Source: Spirosoma arboris
GTDB lineage: Bacteria; Bacteroidota; Bacteroidia; Cytophagales; Spirosomataceae
Direction of reading: 5' to 3'
Assembly: GCF_009754945.1 (NCBI RefSeq)
Contig: NZ_WPIN01000001.1
Coordinates: forward strand, 372,001-436,000
DNA length: 64,000 nt
A program made the translations under genes and the position numbers. Positions 51,486 through 61,315 of the stretch are shown in pieces (the stretch's first letter is position 1; every line of letters begins with the position of its first letter). The notes under the pieces are model-generated. The model saw nothing but the letters and a program-made list of their open reading frames with translations, was not told the origin of the DNA and did not search any database.

Positions 51486-54455
51486 ATGAAAAGACGAACT
51501 ATTACGAAATGGTTGCTTTGGAGCACATTATGCATTAGTACTTTATTCATTAACAAGGCCTTTGCTCAATCTTCTGGTATTATTAAGGGAACGGTGGTCG
51601 ATTCGGTGAGTCGAAAACCGCTGATGGAGGCATCTGTATCCTTGCTGTTAGCCCGCGATTCGTCGCTGGTGACTTTTGGAATTACCGATGGAGATGGAAA
51701 ATTTGAGTTTCCTAAAGTAGCCTTGGGCCAATATCGGGTGTTGGTAACGTACGTTGGGTACCGTGGTCGCTCCCAGCGTGTTGCCGTCTCGCAAAATAAT
51801 CCAACGGTCGATGTTGGAGCAATTGATATAGTTGCGCAATCACAAACGCTGATGGAAGTGTCGGTTCAGGGAGAACGCGCTCCGATTGCGGTAAAGGGCG
51901 ATACGTTGGAGTTTAATGCAGGCTCGTTCAAAACCCGTCCCAACGCACAGGTTGAGGATTTACTCAAAAAACTGCCGGGGGTGGAAGTCGACCGGGATGG
52001 TAATGTGAAGGCGCAGGGGCAAGCGATCACAAAAGTACTGGTCGATGGAAAACCGTTTTTTGGCAATGACCCTAAAATGGCCACCCGTAATCTTCCCGCC
52101 GATATTATCGACAAAGTTCAACTTTTCGATCAGGCATCGGAGCAGTCTGCCTTTTCGGGTGTGGACGATGGCGATCGGGAGAAAACGATTAACATCACCA
52201 CTAAGAAAGACAAACGTAAAGGATCGTTTGGGCAGCAGACTATTGGCGCTGGGCCAAAACCTGGCGATGACGCCCGTTATTCGGGTCGGGTGAGCTTCAA
52301 CCAGTTTAATAATGGTCGTCAGATTTCCATGCTGGGAATGGCCAACAACGTTAACCAGCAGGGTTTTACCGCGAGTGATTTGGGTCTCGGTAACAATTTT
52401 GGTGGCGCTGGTCAAGGACAAGGCGGTGGAGGTGGAAGCAATGTGGTTCGTGGTGGAGCCGGTGGCGGCAGCGGTAATGGAGCTGGTCAGGTAGGTAGCA
52501 GTGCCATCACTACTTCGTGGGCAGCCGGTATCAACTACCGAGATGGCTGGGGCAAAAAGATTGATGTAGTGAGTAGCTACAACGCCAGTAATACCAACAC
52601 GCTTACCAACCAGCAAAGCCACCGGGAAAACATAATTCCGAGCGGCACGTCTGGTACAACAACTACAGCATCACAGGCTGGCTTTGTTCGTGATCAAACC
52701 AATGGCTCTGATAATACCAATACAAATCACCGGGTCAACCTGCGACTCGATTATCGACTTGATACAATGACTACGATCCGGATTATCCCGAGTTTATCGT
52801 GGCTAAATTCAAATTATACCAATCAGAGCGAAGCACGAACCCTTACCAATGAAGGGGTTATGGCTAATTCGAGCGTGACCAATTATAATTCAAACGGGAC
52901 TGGTTTTACGGGAAATAACCAATTGCTGTTGTTCCGTAAATTTCAGAAGAAAGGACGAAGCTTTTCGGTAAACTGGACTATTGCGCTCAATAATCAGGAT
53001 AATGAGGGTATTAATAAATCGGTTAACCAGTTTAATGGATCGTCGACGAGTCTGACGTCTGGAGTCATTACAAAAGATACGGTAACCGGCATCATCACGC
53101 AGACCATTAATCAACGGAATGACCAGGAAACGCACTCGATGACCAATACGGTCAATGTAAGCTATACAGAACCGCTGTCACTTCGTCAAACGCTTGAATT
53201 TCACTACAATCTGTCGGATAATCACAACACGTCAAACCGGGCAGTAAACGATTTTAATGGGCAATCGAGCCAATATGATCTACTGAATACTACGTTGAGC
53301 AATAATTTTATAAATGACTACGTAACGAATCGAGGTGGATTAACATGGCAGACAAAACGATTGAAATATACGTATGCATTTGGGCTGGACGCGCAACAGG
53401 CGAGTCTTAATTCCAACAACCTAAGTCGGGAAACAAATCTGAATCGGACGTTTTCAAACCTGTTGCCCAATGCATTGCTTACCTATAATTTTGCGAAGAG
53501 CCGAAGATTGCGAGTCAACTACCGTACTCGTATCAATGCACCGTCGGTGAGCCAGTTACAGCCTGTACCCAATAATACAAACCCGCTTAATATTCAACTG
53601 GGTAACGCTGGCCTGCAACCCGAATATAGCCATACGATATCGTTGAATTACAATCAGTTCGATGCGGCAACGTTCCGTAACATGTTTGTCTTCCTGAATG
53701 CGAGTCGGACAGATAACAAAATCGTTAATTCGACAACGTTCACGCCATCGGGCGCGCAGACAACCATGCCTGTCAATACGAATGGTTATTATACTGTAAA
53801 TGGGTCGTTTGTTATTGGTCGACCGCTTAAACTAGGCGCACAGAAAACGAACCTGAACCTATCGACGAACCTGACCTACAATCAGGGAATGAGTTTCATA
53901 AACAACCAATCTAATCAGGCAAAAAACTGGCTGATTGGTGAGGGGGCCACCATAAGTTCAAACTTTACGGAGAAATTAGACCTGAATTTGTCGGGTAACA
54001 TCAACTGGCAGTCAGCGAAGTATTCGTTGCAACCGCAGCAGAACACAACCTTTCTAAATCAGACGGTTACGCTTGATGTCTACTACCAGTTACCGCTTAA
54101 GTTTACCTTCTCAACGAACGTTTACTTTAACCATTACGGAGGTAGTTCGGCCAGCTACAACCAGTCGTATACGCTCTGGAATGCAACACTGGCCCGGCAG
54201 TTGTTCAAGCAGAATCAGGGTGAAATTCGGTTCCAGGCATTCGATTTGCTGAATCAGAATCAGAGCATCGTACGGAACGTAACGGATACGTATACGGAGG
54301 AAGTCCGGAGTCGGGTCTTGAACCGTTATTTCATGATCAGCTTCGTGTATAACCTACGCCGATTTAGCGCTGGAATTACTGCCCCCAGAGACCCATTCCA
54401 ACAGCAAAATGGGGGAGGGCAACGTAATGGTGGTGGTTTCCGGCGGAATAACTAA
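51486..54455 (+). CDS. Outer-membrane beta-barrel protein with carboxypeptidase-regulatory-like domain
   Basis: About 989 residues, TonB-receptor-like. ATG 51486 is chosen because it gives a clean signal peptide (TKWLLWSTLCISTLFINKAFA); the open frame to 51447 does not. An N-terminal CarbopepD_reg domain (GIIKGTVVDSVSRKPLMEASVSL), a plug-like region (VEDLLKKLPGVEVDRDGNV) and a long barrel follow. A glycine-rich insert lies near residues 300-340, and the C-terminus is also Gly/Asn-rich. It pairs with the GLPGLI gene. No substrate can be named. Confidence 0.9.
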   Translation: MKRRTITKWLLWSTLCISTLFINKAFAQSSGIIKGTVVDSVSRKPLMEASVSLLLARDSSLVTFGITDGDGKFEFPKVALGQYRVLVTYVGYRGRSQRVAVSQNNPTVDVGAIDIVAQSQTLMEVSVQGERAPIAVKGDTLEFNAGSFKTRPNAQVEDLLKKLPGVEVDRDGNVKAQGQAITKVLVDGKPFFGNDPKMATRNLPADIIDKVQLFDQASEQSAFSGVDDGDREKTINITTKKDKRKGSFGQQTIGAGPKPGDDARYSGRVSFNQFNNGRQISMLGMANNVNQQGFTASDLGLGNNFGGAGQGQGGGGGSNVVRGGAGGGSGNGAGQVGSSAITTSWAAGINYRDGWGKKIDVVSSYNASNTNTLTNQQSHRENIIPSGTSGTTTTASQAGFVRDQTNGSDNTNTNHRVNLRLDYRLDTMTTIRIIPSLSWLNSNYTNQSEARTLTNEGVMANSSVTNYNSNGTGFTGNNQLLLFRKFQKKGRSFSVNWTIALNNQDNEGINKSVNQFNGSSTSLTSGVITKDTVTGIITQTINQRNDQETHSMTNTVNVSYTEPLSLRQTLEFHYNLSDNHNTSNRAVNDFNGQSSQYDLLNTTLSNNFINDYVTNRGGLTWQTKRLKYTYAFGLDAQQASLNSNNLSRETNLNRTFSNLLPNALLTYNFAKSRRLRVNYRTRINAPSVSQLQPVPNNTNPLNIQLGNAGLQPEYSHTISLNYNQFDAATFRNMFVFLNASRTDNKIVNSTTFTPSGAQTTMPVNTNGYYTVNGSFVIGRPLKLGAQKTNLNLSTNLTYNQGMSFINNQSNQAKNWLIGEGATISSNFTEKLDLNLSGNINWQSAKYSLQPQQNTTFLNQTVTLDVYYQLPLKFTFSTNVYFNHYGGSSASYNQSYTLWNATLARQLFKQNQGEIRFQAFDLLNQNQSIVRNVTDTYTEEVRSRVLNRYFMISFVYNLRRFSAGITAPRDPFQQQNGGGQRNGGGFRRNN

Positions 54456-54481
54456 GTCTTTTGCTAAGAACTCACAGGCAC

Positions 54482-55204
54482 TTATGGATGCTCACGTAGC
54501 CAGGTTTTAATGGTATTATCCAGACTGACATACTTTAGCCAGGTCTGTTTATAATAAACGGTTCCATCAGGATCAATTAAGTAGGCCATATTCGGGGCTT
54601 GACCGAATGACAACCAAAAATCATTTGTTGGACCGTCGACCAGAACAGGAGCTATAATATAATTCTGCTGCTGCCATTTCTTTGCCAGTGTTTTTCGCTC
54701 GCCATAGGTTTTAGGCTGTTGGGCTTCTATGTGCTCCTTAACATTTGCCGGCGCTATTTCGACTTTATTATTTTTTGAATAAGGGCTGGGAGTATCTGAT
54801 GGATGTGCATCAATCGTGTATACCATATAGATGGTTACCTTATCTTTATATTTCCCGATTAGCGCGTTAATATCAGCTATATTATGGCGACTAATATCGC
54901 ATGTATAACTGCCTGATATTAATAGGAGCGGCTTCTTTTTTGTCAACGCTTCCGAAAGCGTAAATTTTAATCCTTCGGGCGAAAACAACGTGAAGTTTGG
55001 AATTTTTGCCTCTTTCTGATAACCTAATTTTTCGAAATCTTTGTAATTATTTCCAACTCCTTGTGATACAGGAAGATCTATTTTTTCTTGATCAGAAGGT
55101 GGCTGATTGGTGACATTACTATGTGCATTATAATTAGTACGGCATGAAACGAGTAGAACTAGCAATAACATGCCTAACAAGTGGCCTGTAATTTTTAAAT
55201 TCAT
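54482..55204 (-). CDS. Iodothyronine-deiodinase-like thioredoxin-fold lipoprotein
   Basis: A 240-residue lipoprotein (leader ending LLVSC, cysteine near residue 21). The mature domain has LLLISGSYTCDISRHNIADINAL and IYMVYTIDAHPSD, the pattern of the deiodinase branch of the thioredoxin superfamily. The cysteine of SYTC replaces the animal selenocysteine. Bacterial members are thought to be peroxiredoxin-like redox proteins; deiodinase activity should not be assumed. It is isolated, followed downstream by the outer-membrane barrel gene in converging orientation. Confidence 0.82.
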   Translation of the reverse strand: MNLKITGHLLGMLLLVLLVSCRTNYNAHSNVTNQPPSDQEKIDLPVSQGVGNNYKDFEKLGYQKEAKIPNFTLFSPEGLKFTLSEALTKKKPLLLISGSYTCDISRHNIADINALIGKYKDKVTIYMVYTIDAHPSDTPSPYSKNNKVEIAPANVKEHIEAQQPKTYGERKTLAKKWQQQNYIIAPVLVDGPTNDFWLSFGQAPNMAYLIDPDGTVYYKQTWLKYVSLDNTIKTWLREHP

Positions 55205-55770
55205 AATGCTTTTAAGGGTTTTATATACTACTTATTGTCTATCCCTTTCGATAGTTTTTTGACTTGCCGGGCTCATAAATAGTGTGGAAATTCGTAGAAC
55301 GAAAGGCCTTTTCAGCAATATTAGATAGGGATACGTGCAGAGTGTATTAAAACGACATTAAATTCATTGCATGTTCAATTGTTTGATTATCTGTCAATTA
55401 AGTAGATCGACTGCGTAAATAGTAAAATTTATTATACTTATAACTTCAAGGAATTATAGGTATAATAAATTGAGTATATTTCTAGGTATTTTTTAGTAAA
55501 ATAAAATGAATAGATAGCTAATTACTTTCTAGTCAGAAAGTAATGATTGCTTATTATTATAGAGGGAAATAAAATAAAAGAGTAGCTAAGGAAAATGAGA
55601 ATTAGGTAGTTCTACAATAGGTAATTTTAAAGCTTACTAAAGTAAAAATCGCTAGAATAATTTCTTTCGAATTTGATATAGAGAACAGGCTGTTTTTTAG
55701 AATAACTTTCTGAAAGTATGATAACGAAAATAGGATACTTTATGCATGTATTATAGCCAGAAAAGAATTT
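55205..55770. other. AT-rich intergenic stretch without genes
   Basis: Over 550 bp without a credible coding frame. Composition is strongly AT-rich (many TAATAAAT and TTTATTA runs), unlike its flanks. It should carry the promoter of the deiodinase-like gene. I find no repeat, tRNA or clear promoter box in it. The only structure is the hairpin that follows at 55771. Confidence 0.5.
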
Positions 55771-55797
55771 GGGCTTTAGCTGTACCAGCTAAAGCCC
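55771..55797 (-). terminator. Terminator of the M42 peptidase gene
   Basis: Perfect 12-bp arms GGGCTTTAGCTG (55771-55782) and CAGCTAAAGCCC (55786-55797), loop TAC. On the minus strand it is followed by AAATTCTTTTCT. It lies 11 bp after the peptidase stop codon. Confidence 0.78.
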
Positions 55798-55808
55798 AGA
55801 AGAGTTAC

Positions 55809-56879
55809 TTATTTTATATATCGAAAATCTTCTCCGCCTTTCAACGCCAGGAGGGTTTCATACATCAGTTTAATAACATTCTGCACATCATCCATGTGAA
55901 CGGTTTCGACAGTTGTGTGCATGTATTTCAGCGGCAGTGAGATCAGAGCTGAAGCGATGCCTTCGGTAGCATAGGCGAACGCATCGGTATCCGTACCAGT
56001 CGAGCGGCTAACGGCTTGACGTTGAAAATCAATCCCCTGTTGTTCTGCCACAGCAATCAAAAAGTCGAGCACATTATTCTGAACAGCGGGTCCATAGCAA
56101 AGTACGGGGCCAGCTCCACATTTTAAGTCTCCCTGTTCTTTTTTGTCGTACTTCGGCGATTGGGTGTCGTGCGTTACATCGGTACAGATGGCGAGGTCGG
56201 GCTTAAGCCGACGGGCAATCATTTCGGCGCCACGCAAGCCAATTTCTTCCTGTACTGCGTTGACGATATACAGCGTAAATGGTAGGGTTACATTGTTTTC
56301 CTTCAACAGGCGGGCCACTTCGGCAATCATGAAGCCACCCATCCGGTTATCCAACGCCCGCCCAACATAATAGCGATTATTCAATTCTGTCAGACCATCA
56401 ACGAATGTACAGACCGTACCTACGTTAATGCCCATATCTACTACTTCCTGTTTAGTTGCGGCACCCACGTCGATGAACAGATCGGTCACTTTAGGGGCTG
56501 TATCTTTAGCCAGATCCCGAACGTGAATAGCTGGCCAGCCGAACACGCCTTCGACTACGCCTTTCTTGGTATGCAGATTCACTCGCATGGATGGCGCAAT
56601 CAGGGCATCGGAACCGCCATTGCGCCGAACATAAATATAGCCGTCGTCGGAGATGTAATTGACAAACCACGAAATCTCATCGGAGTGAGCTTCGATAACC
56701 ACTTTGTAATCTTTACCCGGCCCAATGACACCAACGGCTGTGCCATAGGTGTCGACAATATATTCGTCGATGTAGGGTTTAAGGTAATCCAGCCAAATCT
56801 GTTGCCCCGATGATTCAAAACCGGTGGGAGAGGCATTGTTAAGGTACTTGTACAGGAAGCTTTTGCTTTGTTCGTTCAT
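55809..56879 (-). CDS. M42-family metallopeptidase (glutamyl aminopeptidase-like)
   Basis: A 356-residue dinuclear metallopeptidase. Metal/catalytic segments are VVIEAHSDEISWFV (first His), GRALDNRMGGFMIAEV (bridging Asp), VQEEIGLRGAEM (catalytic Glu) and ICTDVTHD. ATG 56879 (MNEQSKSFLYKYLN) fits relatives; the open frame to 56996 lies over the upstream XRE gene. The XRE gene ends 29 bp earlier on the same strand, so they are probably co-transcribed. Likely a cytoplasmic aminopeptidase in peptide turnover. Confidence 0.92.
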   Translation of the reverse strand: MNEQSKSFLYKYLNNASPTGFESSGQQIWLDYLKPYIDEYIVDTYGTAVGVIGPGKDYKVVIEAHSDEISWFVNYISDDGYIYVRRNGGSDALIAPSMRVNLHTKKGVVEGVFGWPAIHVRDLAKDTAPKVTDLFIDVGAATKQEVVDMGINVGTVCTFVDGLTELNNRYYVGRALDNRMGGFMIAEVARLLKENNVTLPFTLYIVNAVQEEIGLRGAEMIARRLKPDLAICTDVTHDTQSPKYDKKEQGDLKCGAGPVLCYGPAVQNNVLDFLIAVAEQQGIDFQRQAVSRSTGTDTDAFAYATEGIASALISLPLKYMHTTVETVHMDDVQNVIKLMYETLLALKGGEDFRYIK

Positions 56880-56908
56880 TGTGTATAGGTAAGGTAATTT
56901 AAAAAGAA

Positions 56909-57334
56909 TCAAAACCCAATCCGCTCGCGTTTCTGCTCGACGCCCATGGAGCGGAGTAATTCCATCGCGATCCGTTCGTCGTATTTGCGTTTCCAATAGT
57001 CAGCTTCCAGGCGAAGTTTGTCTAACTCAACTTCCTGTTTCTCGACTGTTAGGCGGAGGGTTTCAAGTTCGTGGCTGATAATTGCCTCCGATTTTGGCTC
57101 AATAACCTGCGCTGTTATGGCTTCGTCGGAGAGAAGGGCTAATGGGGAGACCTCCAGAACAGTAGCAATTTGGGTCAGGCGCGAAAGGGTCAGATCGGTT
57201 TTGCCGCGTTCAATATCACCATAAGCTGTGGTAGACAGATTAAGTAAATCGGCCATATTTTCCTGCGATAAACCGCGCTGAAGCCGTTCTAAGCGTATTT
57301 TTTCGGCTGGGCCACGAGAGGTGATGGTGCTCAT
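56909..57334 (-). CDS. XRE-family helix-turn-helix regulator
   Basis: A 141-residue protein. The HTH_3 domain is [42 protein letters not shown], split over helices, and the C-terminal half is a coiled coil with heptads ([20 protein letters not shown]). ATG 57334 is preferred over an in-frame TTG at 57346. It precedes the M42 peptidase gene on the same strand and is divergent from clpP. The target is unknown. Confidence 0.88.
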   Translation of the reverse strand: MSTITSRGPAEKIRLERLQRGLSQENMADLLNLSTTAYGDIERGKTDLTLSRLTQIATVLEVSPLALLSDEAITAQVIEPKSEAIISHELETLRLTVEKQEVELDKLRLEADYWKRKYDERIAMELLRSMGVEQKRERIGF

Positions 57335-57468
57335 ATCAAGTAACAACGATAAAATCTAAACCAAAACTGACAGGGTTTTTCGGTAGGATAACGCAATTTT
57401 GTAACGAAACGATTCTCGAACTTACACCAATCATTATTGGTTTTCAAATTAACGAAGTAAACCCCATT

Positions 57469-58158
57469 ATGAATAACGAAAAAGAATTCCGCAATTTCGC
57501 GGTGCATCACATGGGCCTCAATGGCCTGACAGTAGACGGCTATGTGAAACACACCATTCAGAACAGTTCGGTTGAAAACATGACCCGTTCGGTTATTGAA
57601 GAGCGGCCAATGAACTTCCGTGAAGTAGATGTGTTCTCGCGGCTCATGGCCGACCGTATTATTTTCATGGGCTTGCCTGTTGACGATAATATCGCCAATA
57701 TCATCGTAGCCCAACTGCTGTTCCTGGAGTCAGCTGATCCTAAGAAAGATATTCTGATGTATCTGAATAGCCCCGGTGGTTCAGTATATGCTGGTTTGGG
57801 TATTTACGATACTATGCAGTACGTTCGTCCTGACGTAGCCACGGTTTGTACGAGCCTTGCTGCTTCAATGGGTGCTGTTCTGCTGGCTGGCGGTGCTGCT
57901 GGTAAGCGTTCTGCCTTACCACACGCCCGGGTTATGATTCACCAACCATCGGGTGGTGCGCAGGGAACCTCAAAAGATATGCAGGTGACCATGAAAGAAA
58001 TGCTTGAGCTGGAGAAGGATCTGTACCGGATTCTGGCTAGTCATTCAGGCCGTACCTACGAAGAAATCGAACAAGCTTCTGACCGCGACAAATGGTTCAG
58101 AGCCGAAGAAGCCAAAGAGTATGGCTTGATCGACGAAGTTCTTCATCGCGATAAATAA
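57469..58158 (+). CDS. clpP: ATP-dependent Clp protease proteolytic subunit
   Basis: A 229-residue self-compartmentalised serine protease. Catalytic S133 (LAASMGAV) and H158 (MIHQPSGG) are intact; the handle helix is [10 protein letters not shown]. The N-terminus is about 35 residues longer than in E. coli, with a segment (VIEERPMNF) before the mature fold that may be a propeptide. It acts with ClpX, encoded after a 219-bp gap. Confidence 0.95.
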   Translation: MNNEKEFRNFAVHHMGLNGLTVDGYVKHTIQNSSVENMTRSVIEERPMNFREVDVFSRLMADRIIFMGLPVDDNIANIIVAQLLFLESADPKKDILMYLNSPGGSVYAGLGIYDTMQYVRPDVATVCTSLAASMGAVLLAGGAAGKRSALPHARVMIHQPSGGAQGTSKDMQVTMKEMLELEKDLYRILASHSGRTYEEIEQASDRDKWFRAEEAKEYGLIDEVLHRDK

Positions 58159-58199
58159 GCGTAATACTCGCTGAAAGAGGCAATTAAACGGTAACCCGA

Positions 58200-58272
58200 T
58201 TTGACCGTTTGCTTACCAATTAATAACTTTGCTAACTACGAATGGCTCAGGTTCGCCTGAGTCATTTTTTTT
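58200..58272 (+). promoter_or_regulatory. Consensus promoter followed at once by a UUCG-loop terminator-like hairpin
   Basis: A -33 TTTG (58200-58203) and a -7 box TAACTTTG (58224-58231) with a 20-bp spacer match the Bacteroidota consensus. Immediately after is a 10-bp stem, ATGGCTCAGG (58242-58251) and CCTGAGTCAT (58256-58265), one G-U, loop TTCG, then eight T residues. Either it ends clpP transcription, or, if the promoter is real, it sits at the 5' end of the clpX mRNA. Confidence 0.65.
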
Positions 58273-58377
58273 CTGCCGAAATTTAGGCTAACAAAGTTTT
58301 TTAAGATCTGTTTAAATGGATGACAGGCGTATCGATCACCTGGGTCCGCTAACTCCCAATTCACCCTGCAAACGTTC

Positions 58378-59610
58378 ATGCCACAAATTAGTTGCTCCTT
58401 CTGTGGACGGCGCAAAAACGAAGTGATGCTGCTGCTGTCAGGCATCGATGCACACATCTGTAATTACTGCATTGAGCAGGGGCACCAGGTGGTGCTGGAA
58501 GAAATGCGCCCCAAACGTAGTGAACCAAGTGAGGTAAAAATTAATCTCATCAAGCCGATTGATATGAAACGGCATCTCGACCAATACGTTATTGGTCAGG
58601 ATGATGCCAAAAAATCCATCACTGTTGCCGTTTACAATCATTACAAACGTTTAATGCAGCCCAAAACTGATGATGATGTAACGATTGAGAAATCGAACAT
58701 TATTATGGTGGGCGAAACGGGTACGGGTAAAACCTATCTTGCCCGATCTATTGCTAAAATTCTTGAAGTGCCTTTCTGCATTGCCGATGCTACGGTCATT
58801 ACCGAAGCTGGTTATGTTGGCGAAGATGTAGAGACAATCCTGACCCGGCTGTTACAAGCTGCTGATTATAATGTTGAAGCGGCTGAACGAGGCATCGTCT
58901 ACATTGATGAGATCGATAAAATTGCCCGTAAGTCAGATAACCCCAGTATTACCCGTGATGTGAGTGGAGAAGGAGTTCAGCAGGCGCTGCTGAAGCTACT
59001 GGAAGGCTCAGTCGTGAATGTACCACCTCAGGGTGGACGGAAGCACCCCGATCAACGGCTGATCGCGTTGAATACCGAAAATATTCTGTTCATCTGCGGA
59101 GGAGCATTTGATGGAATTGAGCGACATATAACCAAACGGATCAATACACGACCTATTGGTTTCTCGGGCGACCGGCGATTGAACGAAACGTTTGAAAAAG
59201 GTCACCTGATGCGTTACATTTCGGCCCTGGACCTGAAATCGTTCGGACTGATTCCAGAACTAATTGGCCGTTTACCCGTGCTAACTCACCTCGAACCGCT
59301 CGATCGTACAACCTTGATGCAGATTTTGACTGAACCCAAAAATGCCATCACCAAGCAGTATGACAAGCTTTTTCAGATGGAGGGTATTACACTTCATTGG
59401 GACCCTACTGCATTAAATTATATCGTTGATCAGGCCTTGCAATATGGTCTTGGTGCTCGTGGACTGCGTTCCATCTGTGAGTCGATCATTACAGATGCTA
59501 TGTTTGAAATGCCCTCGCAAACGGGCGTCAAAGAATTGACAATCAGTCTGGAATATGCCCGCGAAAAATTTGGCAAAACCAGTACTTACCAACTTCGCTC
59601 AGTAGCTTAA
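58378..59610 (+). CDS. clpX: Clp protease ATP-binding subunit ClpX
   Basis: A 410-residue AAA+ unfoldase. The N-terminal zinc-binding domain has CSFC and CNYC. Walker A is GETGTGKT, Walker [12 protein letters not shown], the pore loop is GYVGED, and the IGF-type loop and sensor regions are present. It recognises and unfolds substrates for ClpP. Separated from clpP by a promoter/hairpin unit, so regulation may be partly independent. A terminator follows at 59630. Confidence 0.96.
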   Translation: MPQISCSFCGRRKNEVMLLLSGIDAHICNYCIEQGHQVVLEEMRPKRSEPSEVKINLIKPIDMKRHLDQYVIGQDDAKKSITVAVYNHYKRLMQPKTDDDVTIEKSNIIMVGETGTGKTYLARSIAKILEVPFCIADATVITEAGYVGEDVETILTRLLQAADYNVEAAERGIVYIDEIDKIARKSDNPSITRDVSGEGVQQALLKLLEGSVVNVPPQGGRKHPDQRLIALNTENILFICGGAFDGIERHITKRINTRPIGFSGDRRLNETFEKGHLMRYISALDLKSFGLIPELIGRLPVLTHLEPLDRTTLMQILTEPKNAITKQYDKLFQMEGITLHWDPTALNYIVDQALQYGLGARGLRSICESIITDAMFEMPSQTGVKELTISLEYAREKFGKTSTYQLRSVA

Positions 59611-59626
59611 TCAACCATAGATAGCC

Positions 59627-59661
59627 AAAACTCCACGTCTAATCCGGCGTGGAGTTTTTTT
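59627..59661 (+). terminator. Terminator after clpX
   Basis: Arms ACTCCACG (59630-59637) and CGTGGAGT (59648-59655), 10-nt loop, then seven T residues. The AAA before the stem also allows function on the other strand. Confidence 0.85.
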
Positions 59662-59758
59662 GTGCCAGAGAATTTTTTAATAAACCACACCACTCCCGAA
59701 TGGTTAGTATGTTCATTGCAATAACTCATTTCATTACTTCATTCACTATCTGTTTCGT

Positions 59759-60358
59759 ATGAGAACTATTACCTGCCAACTTCTGGGAAGCTTACTGTTG
59801 CTTTTATTGGTTACTTCATGTAGTCGCCCTGTTGCTTATTTTCAACCCAGTGCACATGAGCAGATAGTACCGGTATCTTCACAAACCGCGACCATAAACG
59901 TTACGCCAGTTCAATTGGACCAAAACCCCGCTCAGGAGATCAGTCCTGCCCAACAAGTTGCGCAAGCCAAGATGACATTTGATGAAGTTGATGCGTTGGT
60001 TAGTAATGATCGCAAATTAGCGGGTAATAAAACGGGTCAAAAACGTCTAAGCCGGGTTCGTATGCTGTTAGCTTCTGCCGCAACGAGAGCTACCCTGGCT
60101 CCCACCGAAACTATAGCTCTTAAGAAAGCGACTTTCGTGGAACGGTTGATGCTTAAAAAAATGAACAGGAAAATCAGCAGGCAACTCGCACCCACTAACC
60201 CCGAAAAAACATTGGCTAGTAAAAGTATTCTGGTTTTGGGAGCAATACTGGTGTTGGGTGGTATTCTATTAGTGGCATTGACTACTGGTGGAGGCTTTGC
60301 GCTTGGTGCTATCGCATTAGCTACTGGATTAGTAATCCTGTTAATCGAACTTTTATAA
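59759..60358 (+). CDS. Paralogous lipoprotein 1 (CSRPVAYFQPSA family)
   Basis: A 199-residue predicted lipoprotein. The leader ends in VTSC, and the mature N-terminus is CSRPVAYFQPSAHEQ. A polar, Ala/Gln-rich middle is followed by a basic stretch (KKMNRKISRQLAP) and two hydrophobic C-terminal helices (about 152-199). The layout suggests a protein tied to the membrane at both ends. The two downstream genes share the start and the C-terminus. No function known. Confidence 0.8.
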   Translation: MRTITCQLLGSLLLLLLVTSCSRPVAYFQPSAHEQIVPVSSQTATINVTPVQLDQNPAQEISPAQQVAQAKMTFDEVDALVSNDRKLAGNKTGQKRLSRVRMLLASAATRATLAPTETIALKKATFVERLMLKKMNRKISRQLAPTNPEKTLASKSILVLGAILVLGGILLVALTTGGGFALGAIALATGLVILLIELL

Positions 60359-60417
60359 AGCTGACTCATTGATGGATCGTACAATTTTTAGCAGCAAAAA
60401 GCTTGGTTTTCTGTTGG

Positions 60418-60431
60418 AAATCGTACGATTT
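60418..60431. promoter_or_regulatory. 14-bp palindrome upstream of lipoprotein 2
   Basis: AAATCGTACGATTT is a perfect 14-bp palindrome, followed by TTTTAG. A near copy, GATCGTACAATTTTTAG, lies about 47 bp earlier (from 60374). The pair could be a dimeric regulator site. No such palindrome is seen before the third paralogue. Confidence 0.4.
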
Positions 60432-60476
60432 TTTAGATTTTTTGAAGTCAATCTGGCTTATTTTTAGTCCCCTCCT

Positions 60477-60528
60477 AACAAACGAATAAAGTTGTAGTTG
60501 TTGAAGATGATAACTTAATCGTTCACTT
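60477..60528 (+). promoter_or_regulatory. Conserved upstream block, copy 1
   Basis: This block (containing ATAAAGTTG, GTTGTTG and AATCGTTCACTT) is repeated in front of the next paralogue at 61251-61300 with few changes. It ends about 14 bp before the start codon and probably covers the promoter and leader. Confidence 0.55.
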
Positions 60529-60541
60529 CAATTCTCACATT

Positions 60542-61141
60542 ATGAACACATTTTCGAAGCAACTTTTCGCTGCACTCCTAGGACTAATCATTGTATCATC
60601 TTGTAGCCGCCCAGTCGCTTATTTTCAACCCAGTGCACGTGAACACATCGTGGCTGCTCCTTCTCCAGTCGCACCAGTTGTTGCCGCTCAGCCATCTGTA
60701 AGTCAAGCAGCAGCCGAAACAACAAGCCCTGTCCAACAGCTTGCTCAAGCTAACTCCTCGCTGAATGAGATCGATGCGCTGGTAAGCAACAATAGCAAAC
60801 TGGCCTCTAACAAAACCGTTCAGAAACGTCTGAATCGGGTTCGTACTTTGTTGGCTTCCGCTTCGACCAAAGCTAATCTAGCTCCTACCGAAACAGCTGC
60901 TCCTAAAAAGATGAATTTGATGGAGCGCATGATGGTCAAGAAAATGAATAAGAAAATCAGCAAACAACTCGCGCCTGCTAATCCCGATAAGGCAATGATA
61001 AATTCCGGGACGCTGGCTACTGGAGCTGTATTAGTCATTGTAGGTCTATTGCTGATTTTATTAACAACAGGCACGGCCTTCACCGTTGGGGTAATCGCTT
61101 TAATTGTGGGTGCTGTTCTTCTTTTGCTTGGTTTGCTGTAA
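60542..61141 (+). CDS. Paralogous lipoprotein 2 (CSRPVAYFQPSA family)
   Basis: A 199-residue paralogue of lipoprotein 1. The leader ends in VSSC, then CSRPVAYFQPSAREH. The middle is Ala/Val/Gln-rich. The conserved NEIDALVSNNSKLASNKT, the KKMNKKISKQLAP stretch and two C-terminal hydrophobic segments match copy 1. Its upstream block resembles that of copy 3. The pattern shows tandem duplication with retained regulation. Confidence 0.8.
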   Translation: MNTFSKQLFAALLGLIIVSSCSRPVAYFQPSAREHIVAAPSPVAPVVAAQPSVSQAAAETTSPVQQLAQANSSLNEIDALVSNNSKLASNKTVQKRLNRVRTLLASASTKANLAPTETAAPKKMNLMERMMVKKMNKKISKQLAPANPDKAMINSGTLATGAVLVIVGLLLILLTTGTAFTVGVIALIVGAVLLLLGLL

Positions 61142-61250
61142 CTGACTATCAACGGATAAACCCCTCGTTAAGCTCATTATTTTCGGTGGCTGACGATGCA
61201 GTTAAGTATAGATTTTCCATCTTTAAGCTATATTTTTTTTGGATTAAGCC

Positions 61251-61300
61251 AACAAATGCATAAAGTTGCAGTTGTTGGGATGATATCTCAATCGTTCACT
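61251..61300 (+). promoter_or_regulatory. Conserved upstream block, copy 2
   Basis: This matches 60477-60528 (ATAAAGTTG, GTTGTTG, CAATCGTTCACTT) and ends about 15 bp before the start of lipoprotein 3. The first paralogue at 59759 lacks it, suggesting that copies 2 and 3 were duplicated with their control region. Confidence 0.55.
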
Positions 61301-61315
61301 TTTAACCCCTCATCT

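Noticed and set aside
54482..55204. True iodothyronine deiodinase
   Set aside because: Fold pattern matches but the selenocysteine position is cysteine and bacterial members are not known to act on iodothyronines.
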